Assembly (NCBI GenBank): GCA_000717735.1
Contig: JOBE01000013.1
Coordinates: 1 to 64,000, forward strand
Source: Streptomyces griseoluteus
GTDB taxonomy: Bacteria > Actinomycetota > Actinomycetes > Streptomycetales > Streptomycetaceae
Direction of reading: 5' to 3'
Length of the DNA: 64,000 bases
Shown here: positions 8,341 to 17,143 of the stretch, piece after piece
Numbering within the stretch: position 1 is the first letter of the stretch
How the letters are laid out: every line of letters begins with the position of its first letter
Made by a program: the position numbers and the translations under genes
Notes under the pieces: generated by a model
What the model was told of the DNA's origin: nothing
The model's database searches: none
What the model saw: the letters and a program-made list of their open reading frames with translations, nothing else

Positions 8341-9381
8341 ATGCGTACCGGGGAATCCGTCCTGGGAGAGCCGGATCTTTCGCTGATCCACGCATTGCAG
8401 ATAGCCCCGCGCGCCAGCTGGACGCAGCTCTCCGCGGTTCTGGGGTCGAGCCCCGACACCCTCGCCCGGCGCTGGGAGCACCTCACGGCCGGAGGGTACG
8501 CCTGGAGTTCGCTGCTGGCCGCCCGCCGCGGCACGGACGCCATGCTCTACGCCTGGATCGAGCTCGAGTGCGTCGCGGGCGACGCCGAGGCCACCGCGAT
8601 CGAGGTCGCGAGCGACGCGTGCACCCTCGGCGTCCACCAGGTGACCGGGGACTCCGACCTGGTCCTCCTCGTGGTCTCCCCCGACCTGTACGCCCTCGAC
8701 GCCTATCTCGCCGGGCGGGTGCGGCGGCTGCCCGGGGTGCTCCGCGCCCGTACCCAGGTCGTCACCCGCCTGCACAACCGCCCCTACCGGTCACGGATCG
8801 AGCAGCTCACCCCGGCACAGGTCCAGCTCCTCACGGAGATCACGGGCGGGGTACGGCGGCCACGCGCGCGCGTACCCACCGGCCCCAACCTCACCGAGCT
8901 CGACCACCGGCTGGTCGCGGAGTTGGCGGGGGACGCCCGCCGCAGCGCCGCCGAGCTGGCCCGGACGTGCGGTACGAGCGAGTCGACGGTACGGCGGAGG
9001 CTGGACGTCCTCACGGCCGGCGGCGCCCTCCACCACCACTGCCTGCCGGCCCCGCGGTTCTCCGGCCGCCCGGTGTGGGCCCTGGTCACCACCGACGTAC
9101 CGCCCCTCGAAGTGCCTGCGACGGTCGCGGCGCTCGCCCGGCTGCGCCAGACCCGGCTCGTCACCTCGGTCACGGGGCCGCACAACCTGGCGGTCGCGCT
9201 GTGGCTCCGTACCGTCGACGAACTGCACGAGGTGACGGCCTCGCTCGTACGCGCCGCCCCGGCGCTGCGGATCGCGGGCACCGCGCTGTCGCTGCGCACC
9301 CACAAGATCGGGGCGCAGGTCCTCGGCCCGGACGGGCGGCGCATGCACCACATACGCCCCGACGTACCGCGTACGCCCTGA
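8341..9381 (+). CDS. Lrp/AsnC-family regulator, tandem (double) form
   Basis: 346 residues, about twice the usual Lrp length. It has two helix-turn-helix units: residues about 10-55 (LSLIHALQIAPRASWTQLSA) and about 180-230 (LDHRLVAELAGDARRSAAE). Each is followed by a RAM-type ligand-binding half, so one chain resembles a covalent Lrp dimer. Such double proteins are common in Streptomyces and usually regulate amino-acid or secondary metabolism; the target here is unknown. ATG with AAGGAGG 4 nt upstream. Divergent from the orphan helical protein, with a roughly 195-nt shared promoter region. Confidence 0.88.
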   Translation: MRTGESVLGEPDLSLIHALQIAPRASWTQLSAVLGSSPDTLARRWEHLTAGGYAWSSLLAARRGTDAMLYAWIELECVAGDAEATAIEVASDACTLGVHQVTGDSDLVLLVVSPDLYALDAYLAGRVRRLPGVLRARTQVVTRLHNRPYRSRIEQLTPAQVQLLTEITGGVRRPRARVPTGPNLTELDHRLVAELAGDARRSAAELARTCGTSESTVRRRLDVLTAGGALHHHCLPAPRFSGRPVWALVTTDVPPLEVPATVAALARLRQTRLVTSVTGPHNLAVALWLRTVDELHEVTASLVRAAPALRIAGTALSLRTHKIGAQVLGPDGRRMHHIRPDVPRTP

Positions 9382-9436
9382 CGTGCCTCGCGTACTGCCG
9401 CGCACCCTCCTGACACTCCGGTCGTGGCGTGTTCTG

Positions 9437-9742
9437 ATGGAGGGCGTGGAGTTCGTCGCGTTCGTGGCGCTGCCCGGGCTCGTCATCCTGCTGACCGTGG
9501 TCGCCTTCGCCGATCAGATCCTGCGCATGACCGGACTCGGCAAGCGCGGCGGTCAGGTGTCGCCGACCGGCTTCGAGCAGCTGCACGCCACCTTCTCGCA
9601 GGGCAAGCGGAACGAGCTCAAGGAGCGCCAGAGCGCCCTGGTGCTGCGGGACGACGAGGAGGACGGCGCCCAGCCGAACCGCTCGACGGTGGACCTGAAG
9701 GGCGGGGTCGTCGTCATCAGGCTCGGCGGCCAGGGGTCGTAG
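9437..9742 (+). CDS. Small single-pass membrane protein (DUF6191-like)
   Basis: About 101 residues. An N-terminal hydrophobic helix (residues 4-26, FVAFVALPGLVILLTVVAFA) is followed by a charged cytoplasmic tail with GFEQLHATFSQGKRNELKER, typical of the Streptomyces family I recall as DUF6191. No enzymatic motif. The start is uncertain: ATG at 9437 is used, while GTG at 9446 with GGAGG just upstream is also possible. It follows the Lrp gene by 55 nt on the same strand. Confidence 0.65.
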   Translation: MEGVEFVAFVALPGLVILLTVVAFADQILRMTGLGKRGGQVSPTGFEQLHATFSQGKRNELKERQSALVLRDDEEDGAQPNRSTVDLKGGVVVIRLGGQGS

Positions 9743-9748
9743 CCCCGC

Positions 9749-10597
9749 TCAGGCCGGGCGGGTGGCCTTGATCGAGTACATCAACGGGATGCGGGGGCGG
9801 TCCGCGGGGAAGCGGTAGTAGCCGTCCTCGTGCCGCTGGAGCGCACCGTAGCGGGGGATCAGCGAGGCGTCGTGCTCGTGCAGGAACTCGATCCGAAGGC
9901 CCGCCTTCGCGAGCGCCGTGACGACCTCGCCGACCGGGTGCACCCACTCCACGCTGCGGTTGTGGACGGTGGCGGCGTCGAGGTCGGCGTAGGTGCCCGG
10001 GGTGGTGTCCACCCACGGATCGCGGACGAAGTAGTCGTACACGAGACGGCTGCCGGTCTCGTCGTCGAGCGAGTCGGTCAGCGGATGGAACTCGGCCACG
10101 TAGAGGAAGCCGCCAGGGGCGACGAGGGAGGCGGCGGTCTCCGCCCAGCGCTCGATGTCGGGCAGCCAGCACAGTGCTCCGGTGCCGGTGTAGACGATGT
10201 CGTACGCGGAGTCCGGGACGGCCTCGGCGGCGTCGTACACGTCGGCGGCGACGAAGGCGGCCCGCTCCTGCGTGACGCCCAGGTCGGCGGCGAGCGCGCG
10301 GGCGGTCTCGACGGCCGGCTCCGAGAAGTCCAGGCCGACGACGTGCGAGGCGCCGTGGCGGGCCCAGGAGAGGGTGTCGAGGCCGATGTGGCACTGGAGG
10401 TGCAGCAGGGAGCGCCCGGTGACGTCGCCGACCTCCGCGAGCTCGAAGTCACGCAGGGCGTCCTTGCCGGCGCGGAAGGCGTCGAGGTCGTAGAACTCGC
10501 TCGCGGCGTGGATCGGGACGCGCTCGTCCCAGCGTGCGCGGTTGGCCTCGTGCCAGTCGTCGGGCGTCGGGGAGTACATGTCGGCGAGGTTATCCAC
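9749..10597 (-). CDS. Class I SAM-dependent methyltransferase
   Basis: 282 residues. LLHLQCHIGLDTLSWA (about 64-79) is the SAM-binding motif I of this subfamily, with LQCHIGLDT in place of the usual glycine-rich loop. VVGLDFSE holds the ribose-binding acid, and DIVYTGTGALCWLPD is motif IV. The C-terminal FRFP-like segment YYRFPADRPRIPLMYS is characteristic of these actinobacterial enzymes. Substrate unknown. GTG at 10597 overlaps a DnaA-box-like TTATCCACA; the ATG at 10579 is an alternative. Neither has a clear ribosome site. Confidence 0.85.
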   Translation of the reverse strand: MDNLADMYSPTPDDWHEANRARWDERVPIHAASEFYDLDAFRAGKDALRDFELAEVGDVTGRSLLHLQCHIGLDTLSWARHGASHVVGLDFSEPAVETARALAADLGVTQERAAFVAADVYDAAEAVPDSAYDIVYTGTGALCWLPDIERWAETAASLVAPGGFLYVAEFHPLTDSLDDETGSRLVYDYFVRDPWVDTTPGTYADLDAATVHNRSVEWVHPVGEVVTALAKAGLRIEFLHEHDASLIPRYGALQRHEDGYYRFPADRPRIPLMYSIKATRPA

Positions 10598-10650
10598 AGG
10601 TTGAGGGTGACGCGACCTGATTGTCCGCCGCGCGGAGCATCATGGGTGCC

Positions 10651-12465
10651 ATGACTGAGAGCAAGGCAATCGACACCCCCGTCTGGGAGCAGCGCTTCCG
10701 CGCTCCGCGCGTCTCCCTCCCCGAGTGGGCCGAGGAGGCCCCCGACCGCTCGCTGTTCGTGTCCAACGCGACGGGGACGTACGAGCTGTACGCCTGGGAC
10801 CGCGCGAGCGGGGAGCAGCGGCAGGTCACGGACCGGCCGAACGGCACGACGGACGGCACGCTGTCGCCGGACGGCGCCTGGATCTGGTGGTTCGCGGACA
10901 CCGACGGGGACGAGTTCGGGGTGTGGATGCGCCAGCCGTTCGGCGGCGGCGCGGACGAGCCGGCCGTGCCGGGCCTCGACGCCTCCTACCCGGCGGGCCT
11001 CGCCATCGGCCGAGAGGGCACGCTCGTGGTGGGCCGCTCCACCGACGAGGACGGCTCGACGGTCCACCTCGTCCGCCCCGGGTCGGACACCCCGGTCGAG
11101 ATCTACCGGCACCGGGAGTCCGCGGGCGTCGGCGACCTCTCCCACGACGGTTCGCTGATCGCGATCGAGCACACCGAGCACGGGGACGCGATGCACTCGG
11201 CGCTGCGGGTGCTCCGCGCGTCGGACGCGGGCGTGGTGGCCGAGCTCGACGACACCAAGGGCGGTACGGAGGAGCTGGGCCTCGCGGTCCTCGGCTTCGC
11301 GCCGGTGGCCGGGGACACCCGGCTGCTCGTGGGTCACCAGCGGCGCGGCCGCTGGGAGCCGATGCTGTGGGACGTGGTGGCGGGCACCGAGACGGACCTG
11401 GCGCTCGACCTGCCGGGCGACGTGTCGGCGGAGTGGTATCCGGACGGCTCCGGCCTGCTGATCGTGCACAGCTTCGAGGCCCGCAGCGAGCTGTGGCGGT
11501 ACGAGATCGCCACCGGTGCCCTGGTGCGGGTGGAGACCCCGGCGGGTTCGGTTTCGAGCGCGACGGCCCGGCCCGACGGCTCCGTGGAGTACCTGTGGTC
11601 CTCGGCCGCCGAGCCGCCGGTGGTGCGCTCTACGGCGGGCGGTGTCGTCCTCGACCCGCCGGGGCCGAAGGCGCCGCCGTCGGTGCCGGTGGAGGACGTG
11701 TGGGTGGAGGGCCCCGGGGGCAGGGTCCACGCGCTCGTGCAGCGCCCGGAGGGCGAGGGCCCGTTCCCGACGGTGTTCGAGGTGCACGGCGGTCCCGCCT
11801 GGCACGACAGCGACGCCTTCGCCTCGGGCCCCGCGGCCTGGGTGGACCACGGGTACGCCGTGGTGCGGGTCAACTACCGGGGCTCGACGGGGTACGGCCG
11901 GGAGTGGACGGACGCCCTCAAGCACCGGGTGGGCCTGATCGAGCTGGAGGACGTCGAGGCGGTCCGCGCGTGGGCGGTGGCGAGCGGTCTCGCCGACCCC
12001 GGCCGGCTCGTCCTGTCCGGCGGCTCCTGGGGCGGCTACCTCACGCTCCTCGGTCTCGGCACCCGGCCGGACGCCTGGGCGGTGGGTCTCGCGGCGGTCC
12101 CGGTCGCGGACTACGTCACGGCGTACGAGGACGAGATGGAGGCCCTCAAGGCGCTGGACCGGACGCTGCTCGGCGGTTCCCCCGAGGAGGTGCCCGAGCG
12201 GTACGCGGCCTCGTCGCCGCTGACGTACGTGGACGCAGTGAAGGCTCCGGTGCACATCTCGGCCGGCGTCAACGACCCGCGCTGCCCGATCCGCCAGATC
12301 GACAACTACGTCGACCGGCTCGCGGCCCGGGGCGCGGTCCACGAGGTGTACCGGTACGACGCGGGCCACGGCTCGCTCGTGGTGGAGGAGCGGATCAAGC
12401 AGGTCGCCCTGGACCTCGCGTTCGCCGCGAAGCACCTGGGGGGTGTCGTGGCGGGCCCGGCCTGA
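10651..12465 (+). CDS. S9-family prolyl oligopeptidase-like serine peptidase
   Basis: 604 residues. Residues about 25-330 form a beta-propeller (repeated LSPDGAWIWWF and YPDGSGLLIVH-type blades). Residues about 345-600 are an alpha/beta hydrolase. The catalytic triad is visible: Ser459 in GGSWGGY, Asp542 in NDPRCP, His573 in AGHGS, with the oxyanion HGGP further upstream. It probably hydrolyses short peptides or acyl-peptides in the cytosol, as there is no signal peptide. ATG at 10651 is preferred on family alignment; ATG at 10642 has GGAG nearer. SURF1 follows 65 nt downstream. Confidence 0.92.
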   Translation: MTESKAIDTPVWEQRFRAPRVSLPEWAEEAPDRSLFVSNATGTYELYAWDRASGEQRQVTDRPNGTTDGTLSPDGAWIWWFADTDGDEFGVWMRQPFGGGADEPAVPGLDASYPAGLAIGREGTLVVGRSTDEDGSTVHLVRPGSDTPVEIYRHRESAGVGDLSHDGSLIAIEHTEHGDAMHSALRVLRASDAGVVAELDDTKGGTEELGLAVLGFAPVAGDTRLLVGHQRRGRWEPMLWDVVAGTETDLALDLPGDVSAEWYPDGSGLLIVHSFEARSELWRYEIATGALVRVETPAGSVSSATARPDGSVEYLWSSAAEPPVVRSTAGGVVLDPPGPKAPPSVPVEDVWVEGPGGRVHALVQRPEGEGPFPTVFEVHGGPAWHDSDAFASGPAAWVDHGYAVVRVNYRGSTGYGREWTDALKHRVGLIELEDVEAVRAWAVASGLADPGRLVLSGGSWGGYLTLLGLGTRPDAWAVGLAAVPVADYVTAYEDEMEALKALDRTLLGGSPEEVPERYAASSPLTYVDAVKAPVHISAGVNDPRCPIRQIDNYVDRLAARGAVHEVYRYDAGHGSLVVEERIKQVALDLAFAAKHLGGVVAGPA

Positions 12466-12530
12466 TCGACAAGACACCCCCCAGGGACCCGGCCGACGGC
12501 GGGCTGAGCCGCCTTGCGTACCGTGGGGGC

Positions 12531-13271
12531 GTGTACCGGTTCCTGAGAACGCCCCGCTGGTGGGGGATCAACGTCTTCGTCCTGCTCGCGATCCCGTTCT
12601 GCGTCTTCATGGGGACCTGGCAGCTGGGCAAGTTCGAGGATCGCGTCGACTCCCACCGGGAGGCCGAGGAGCGGCCCGCGGCGAGCTCGCTGAAGGCGGA
12701 GCCGCTGGACTCCCTGCTCCCGGTGGACAAGGCGACCTCGGGCCGGTCGGCGCAGGCGCGCGGCCGGTTCGGGGAGCAGTTCCTCGTCCCGGACCGTGAG
12801 CTCGACGGCCGGAAGGGCGCGTACGTCCTGACGCTGCTGCGGACGGACGGCGGCCGGTCCCTTCCGGTGGTCAGGGGCTGGCTCCCCACGGGCGCGGACG
12901 TCCCCGCCGCGCCGTCGGGCGAGGTCACGGTGGTGGGCGCGCTGCAGGCCTCGGAGAACCCGGGCACGAAGGGTGTCCACACGGCTGGCGGGCTGCCCGA
13001 GGGGCAGCTCGGCATGATCAGCGCGGCGGCCCTGGTGAACGTGGTCACGGACGACGTCTACGACGCCTGGATCACCCTCGCTGACTCCCCCACGGGTCTC
13101 ACCCCGGTGCCGGCGGCGGCAGCGGCGGGCACGAGCCTGGACGCCAAGGCCTTCCAGAACCTGGGCTACACCGCCGAGTGGTTCGTCTTCGGCGGCTTCG
13201 TCCTCTTCATGTGGTTCCGCCTCGTGCGCCGCGAGGCGGAGGCGTCACGCGACGAGGCACTGGGCCTGTAG
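12531..13271 (+). CDS. SURF1-family cytochrome oxidase assembly protein
   Basis: 246 residues. A membrane helix at about 10-28 (INVFVLLAIPFCVFMGTWQL) contains the family signature GTWQL. A soluble central domain has VVRGWLPTG, the second signature, and a closing helix (WFVFGGFVLFMWFRLV) ends before a charged tail. Two helices flanking an extracytoplasmic domain is the SURF1 topology, known to assist haem a insertion into cytochrome c oxidase. GTG start with a GGGGG run as weak ribosome site. Confidence 0.92.
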   Translation: MYRFLRTPRWWGINVFVLLAIPFCVFMGTWQLGKFEDRVDSHREAEERPAASSLKAEPLDSLLPVDKATSGRSAQARGRFGEQFLVPDRELDGRKGAYVLTLLRTDGGRSLPVVRGWLPTGADVPAAPSGEVTVVGALQASENPGTKGVHTAGGLPEGQLGMISAAALVNVVTDDVYDAWITLADSPTGLTPVPAAAAAGTSLDAKAFQNLGYTAEWFVFGGFVLFMWFRLVRREAEASRDEALGL

Positions 13272-13306
13272 CGGCCGGACACGCCCCGGGCGCGACGACA
13301 GGCTGA

Positions 13307-13336
13307 CGGGTGGGCGACGCGAGCGCCCCCCACCCG
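13307..13336. terminator. Bidirectional terminator between SURF1 and the sigma-factor partner
   Basis: CGGGTGGG (13307-13314) pairs with CCCACCCG (13329-13336), with an inner GCG/CGC pairing and a small bulge. It lies between two convergent genes. Confidence 0.5.
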
Positions 13337-13338
13337 GC

Positions 13339-14580
13339 TCAGGAGCCGTTCAGGACGCCGGTCCGGTAGATGGTGCCCGCGCAGGCGTTGGGGATGAGCG
13401 CCGACGCCGCCGGGCCGCCCGGCTCCGCGATGTGGCTGACCAGGACGGAGCCGTCCGCGAGGCCGCCGTCCGCACGGAGCAGCTGGGGCGCCGTACCGGT
13501 GTCCGCGCCCGTGCCCGTGTCGGTGCCCGTCTCCGTGCCCGTGCCGGTACCCGGGCCGCCGCCGGGGTCGGGGGTGCTCGGCGAGTCGGTCGGGGTCTCG
13601 GTCGGGGGCGGCGTGGTCGGCGGCTCGGACGACGGGGGCGGCTCCGGGGTCGGCGTGCTCCCGGTCGTCGGGCAGGTCTCGCTCGGCACCCAGACGAACT
13701 TCACCTCGTACGAGCCGCTCGGCTTCAGGAGGAGCGCGGACGACTCCTGCGAGGGGTCGGGCAGTCCGCTCCCGCCGTCCCCCGAGGTGTGCCGGGTCAC
13801 CGAGATCCGGGCCGGGTCGGCCGCGCCGCGGGCCTCGAAGCTGACGACTCCGCTGCCGTCCACGACACAGTCCTGGCCGGAGACGTTGGCGATGCGGAAG
13901 GTGCCGTGCACCTTGCCCTCGCCGTCGGGGCCGCCGGCCTGCGCCGCGCTGACACCGAGCTGGCCGGCCGTGCACCGCGGTGTGGAGCCGGTGTCGACGC
14001 CCTCCGTCGGCCGCGGACCGCCGCCGGACACGCCGGGTTCCGGCTGCTGCGGCTTGCCCGAGGGGCCGTCGGCGGCGCCCTGGCTCGGGGACACGCTGCT
14101 CGCGGGGGCCGTGGAGCTCTTGCCGCCCTCGACACCGGTCTCGGTGCCGGTGCCGCCCTGGGCGTCCTCGCCGTGGCCCGCGTTCACGGGGGTGCCGGCC
14201 ACGGAGATACCGCCGGAGGCGGCGACGTGCACGAAGGCGGGCACGGCCGTGCCGATGAGGACCGCCGCGGCCGCGGCGCCGACGATGGCCTGGCGCTTGC
14301 GGGCGCGCCGGACGGGCACGGCGCGGTGCAGGTGCTCGAGGGAGCCGGCGGAGGGTTCGATGCCGGACACGGCGCTCTGGAACAGCCGCCGCAGCGCGAG
14401 TTCGTCGTCCCCGTCGCCCTCGCCGGGGCCGGGCTCGATGTTCACCATGCGCTGTCCACTCAGGTCGTCACGTTCGTCTCGGGCGTCACTCGCGGCATTC
14501 TCGAGAGGCTCGACGGGCTCCACGCGCTTCACACGCTTCACGGGCTCCGCGCCGCCGTCCTTGCCAGGTGCCTCGCTCAT
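13339..14580 (-). CDS. Membrane-anchored putative anti-sigma or sensor partner of the sigma factor
   Basis: 413 residues. The cytoplasmic part (1-95) has a KRVKRVEPVEP-type repeat and an acidic DDELALRRLFQSAV stretch. One membrane helix lies at about 97-120. The exterior part has Ser/Thr/Pro linkers, a beta-rich domain with Cys residues (about 200-310), a Pro/Thr run, a GT/ET/DT repeat run and a final Cys-containing segment. It overlaps the sigma gene by ATGA, so translation is coupled and the pair probably works together. The zinc anti-sigma HxxxCxxC signature is not seen, so the anti-sigma role is inferred from linkage and topology only. Confidence 0.75.
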   Translation of the reverse strand: MSEAPGKDGGAEPVKRVKRVEPVEPLENAASDARDERDDLSGQRMVNIEPGPGEGDGDDELALRRLFQSAVSGIEPSAGSLEHLHRAVPVRRARKRQAIVGAAAAAVLIGTAVPAFVHVAASGGISVAGTPVNAGHGEDAQGGTGTETGVEGGKSSTAPASSVSPSQGAADGPSGKPQQPEPGVSGGGPRPTEGVDTGSTPRCTAGQLGVSAAQAGGPDGEGKVHGTFRIANVSGQDCVVDGSGVVSFEARGAADPARISVTRHTSGDGGSGLPDPSQESSALLLKPSGSYEVKFVWVPSETCPTTGSTPTPEPPPSSEPPTTPPPTETPTDSPSTPDPGGGPGTGTGTETGTDTGTGADTGTAPQLLRADGGLADGSVLVSHIAEPGGPAASALIPNACAGTIYRTGVLNGS

Positions 14581-15302
14581 GTCGTCGCTCCCATCGCGAC
14601 GCGCAGCGCCGCGATGCCCCGCGAACCGTACGCCTTCACCGAACCCAGGGATATCCCGAGCGCCTCGGCGACCTGAGCCTCGGTCATGTCCGAGAAGTAG
14701 CGCAGGGCGAGCACCTCGCGCTGACGCCGCTGGAGTCCGCGCATGGCCTTGATCAGGTCCTCACGCTCCAGCTGGTCGTACGCGCCCTCCTCGGCGCTGG
14801 CCATGTCCGGCATCGGCTTGGACAGCAGCTTGAGTCCGAGGATGCGGCGGCGCAGCGCGGACCGGGAGAGGTTCACGACGGTCTGGCGCAGGTAGGCGAG
14901 TGTCTTCTCGGGCTCGCGCACCCGCTTGCGGGCCGAGTGGACGCGGATGAACGCCTCTTGGACGACGTCCTCGCAGGAGGCCGTGTCGTCGAGGAGCAGC
15001 GCGGCCAGACCGAGCAGCGACCGGTAGTGGGCGCGGTAGGTCTCGGTCAGGTGGTCGACGGTCGTCCCGGCCGACACGCCCTCGGCGCTCGTCCGGGGCG
15101 AGGGGATGCCGTCGACCGCGCCGGCGCGGGATCCGGTGGGCACGGGGGCGATCACCGGCATGCCGCCGAGGGCGCGTGGTCGTCTGAAGGGGCTGACCGC
15201 GGAGCCGCGTACGGGGACGACGGCGACGCTCCGCGCGGGGAGCACCGCTGTGCCCGCGCCGCCCAGCGGAGCGATGGTCGCGATGTCGAGTACCTCTGCC
15301 AC
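14577..15302 (-). CDS. RNA polymerase sigma factor, SigE-family (group 4)
   Basis: 241 residues. An unusual N-terminal extension of about 80 residues (MAEVLDIATIAPLGG onward) is followed by sigma region 2 (YRAHYRSLLGLAALLL, DCEDVVQEAF-like) and region 4 (LQRRQREVLALRYFSDMTEA, LGISLGSVKAYGSRG), separated by a short linker. No regions 1 or 3, so it is extracytoplasmic-function size. GTG at 15302 is chosen because the MAEVLDIATIAPLGG start is familiar from relatives. Its membrane partner follows with a 4-nt overlap. The promoter should lie in the 264-nt gap to asd, where I see no other gene. Confidence 0.88.
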   Translation of the reverse strand: MAEVLDIATIAPLGGAGTAVLPARSVAVVPVRGSAVSPFRRPRALGGMPVIAPVPTGSRAGAVDGIPSPRTSAEGVSAGTTVDHLTETYRAHYRSLLGLAALLLDDTASCEDVVQEAFIRVHSARKRVREPEKTLAYLRQTVVNLSRSALRRRILGLKLLSKPMPDMASAEEGAYDQLEREDLIKAMRGLQRRQREVLALRYFSDMTEAQVAEALGISLGSVKAYGSRGIAALRVAMGATT

Positions 15303-15566
15303 GCCTGTTGGACACGCTTCCCCCGGGCAGGGTTGTACGCGTACGGCACCTTTTTTGTCGGTGCGCTGTTCGTCCTCATGCGTAACCGTTCTCCCCCGAT
15401 GCCCCGCTTTCGCAGCGTTTCCCGCGTCACACGACCATGAGTGAACGCAGAGACGCCTCCCGCCCAACTACTGGTTGCAGCACGCGGGAAGAGCATCGTC
15501 GATCACTGCATCACCGCAGTTCAAGTGATATCTGACGCCTAATTGCTCACAGGGCCTTCACAGATC

Positions 15567-16625
15567 CTACAAAGCTGTGACAATCGATTCCGCTATCTGG
15601 AGAGCGTTGAGGGCCGCGCCCTTGCGCAGGTTGTCGGCGCAGACGAAGAGATCGAGCGCCCGCTCGTCGTCCATGGAGCGCCGGACCCGTCCGACCCAGG
15701 TGGGGTCCGTGCCGACGACGTCGGCGGGGGTGGGGAAGTCGCCCGCGGCGGGATCGTCGTACAGCACGACCCCCGGCGAGGTCGCCAGGATCTCGTGCGC
15801 GCGCCCGAGCGGCACGGGGTGCTCGAAGCGGGCGTGCACGGACACGGAGTGCCCGGTGATGACGGGCACCCGGACGCAGGTGGCGGCGACGCGAAGGCCG
15901 GGAAGGCCGAGGACCCGGCGGGTCTCGTCCCGTACGCGCTCCTCCTCCGACGAGGCCCCGTCGGCGCCCGGAGTGCCCGACCAGGGCAGGACGTTGAGCG
16001 CGAGGGGCCCGGGGAAGGGCCCGGCGTTCTCGCCGACGGCCCGTCGTACGTCCCCGGGGTGGGTGCCCAGGTCGCCGCCGCCGGCCACCAGGCCCAGCTG
16101 TGCCCGGAGCGCCTCGACGCCCGCCTGTCCCGCGCCGGCGCCGCTGGCGGCCTGCTGGGCGGTGACGACCAGTTCGGCGAGCCCGAACTCGGCGTGCAGG
16201 GCGCCCACGGCGACGATCAGGGCGAGGGTGGTGCAGCCGGGGCTCGCGACGATGCCACGGGGCCGTACGCGCGCCGCGTGGGGATTGGTCTCGGGGACCA
16301 CCAGAGGGACGTCGGGGTCCGCGCGGAAGGCGGCGGAGGTGTCCACGACGACGGCGCCCTTGGCGACGGCGACGGGCGCCCAGCGCGCGGCGACCGGCTC
16401 GGGCACGAGGAAGAGCGCCAGGTCGACGCCTTCGAAGGCGTCCTCGTCCAGCGCGAGGATCTCGCACTCCACCCCGCGGACGGGGGCCTTGCGGCCCGCC
16501 GAACGCGGGGAGGAGACGAGGCGCATCTCGCCCCAGACGTCCGCGTGGTGCGTGAGCATCTGGAGCATCACCGAGCCGACCGCCCCGGTCGCACCCACGA
16601 CCGCGAGCGTCGGCTTCGGGGTCAT
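15567..16625 (-). CDS. asd: Aspartate-semialdehyde dehydrogenase
   Basis: 352 residues. It reduces aspartyl phosphate to aspartate semialdehyde with NADPH, the second step of the Lys/Met/Thr/Ile and diaminopimelate pathway. [13 protein letters not shown] (8-20) is the nucleotide-binding loop, SPGCTT holds the active-site Cys, and RVPVITGHS the catalytic His region. The ATG overlaps the stop of the aspartate kinase gene (ATGA), giving translational coupling in the order ask-asd. The length is normal for the actinobacterial enzyme. Confidence 0.97.
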   Translation of the reverse strand: MTPKPTLAVVGATGAVGSVMLQMLTHHADVWGEMRLVSSPRSAGRKAPVRGVECEILALDEDAFEGVDLALFLVPEPVAARWAPVAVAKGAVVVDTSAAFRADPDVPLVVPETNPHAARVRPRGIVASPGCTTLALIVAVGALHAEFGLAELVVTAQQAASGAGAGQAGVEALRAQLGLVAGGGDLGTHPGDVRRAVGENAGPFPGPLALNVLPWSGTPGADGASSEEERVRDETRRVLGLPGLRVAATCVRVPVITGHSVSVHARFEHPVPLGRAHEILATSPGVVLYDDPAAGDFPTPADVVGTDPTWVGRVRRSMDDERALDLFVCADNLRKGAALNALQIAESIVTAL

Positions 16626-17143
16626 CGGCCGGTGCCTCCGTAGACCACGGCCTCGTCCGAGTCGCTGTCAAGACCGAAGGCGGTGTGGACGGCCGTCACG
16701 GCCTCGTTCACATCGTCCGCGCGGGTGACCACCGAGATGCGGATCTCGGAGGTCGAGATCAGCTCGATGTTCACGCCGGCGTCGGACAGCGCCTGGAAGA
16801 AGGAGGCGGTGACGCCCGGGTTCGTCTTCATGCCCGCGCCGACCAGGGAGATCTTGCCGATCTGGTCGTCGTAGCGCAGCGAGTCGAAGCCGATCGCGTC
16901 CTTCGCCGTCTCCAGCGCCTCGATGGCCTTGCGGCCCTCGGCCTTGGGGAGGGTGAAGGAGATGTCCGTGAGCCCGGTGGAGGCGGCGGACACGTTCTGC
17001 ACGATCATGTCGATGTTGATCTCGGCGTCCGCGATGGCCCGGAAGATGGCCGCGGCCTCACCCGGCTTGTCCGGCACGCCGACGACGGTGATCTTCGCCT
17101 CGGAGGTGTCGTGGGCGACACCGGAGATGATGGCCTGCTCCAC
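16622..17143 (-). other. Internal in-frame start for the aspartate kinase beta subunit
   Basis: GTG at 17141-17143 (codon 254) opens [17 protein letters not shown], just before the ACT domains. AAAGGA precedes it by 7 nt, a spacing rarely seen by chance inside a gene. Corynebacterial lysC is known to make its regulatory beta subunit from the equivalent position. The 173-residue product is inferred. Confidence 0.6.

Noticed and set aside
10590..10598. Replication origin
   Set aside because: Only one DnaA box is present, with no cluster and no dnaA/dnaN nearby.
13432..14676. Long open frame opposite the sigma-factor partner
   Set aside because: It is the GC-rich antisense of a clear membrane protein gene; the protein is a low-complexity Gly/Arg/Ala string with no domain.
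15547..16671. Second minus-strand frame over asd
   Set aside because: Arg/Gly-rich out-of-frame shadow of asd.
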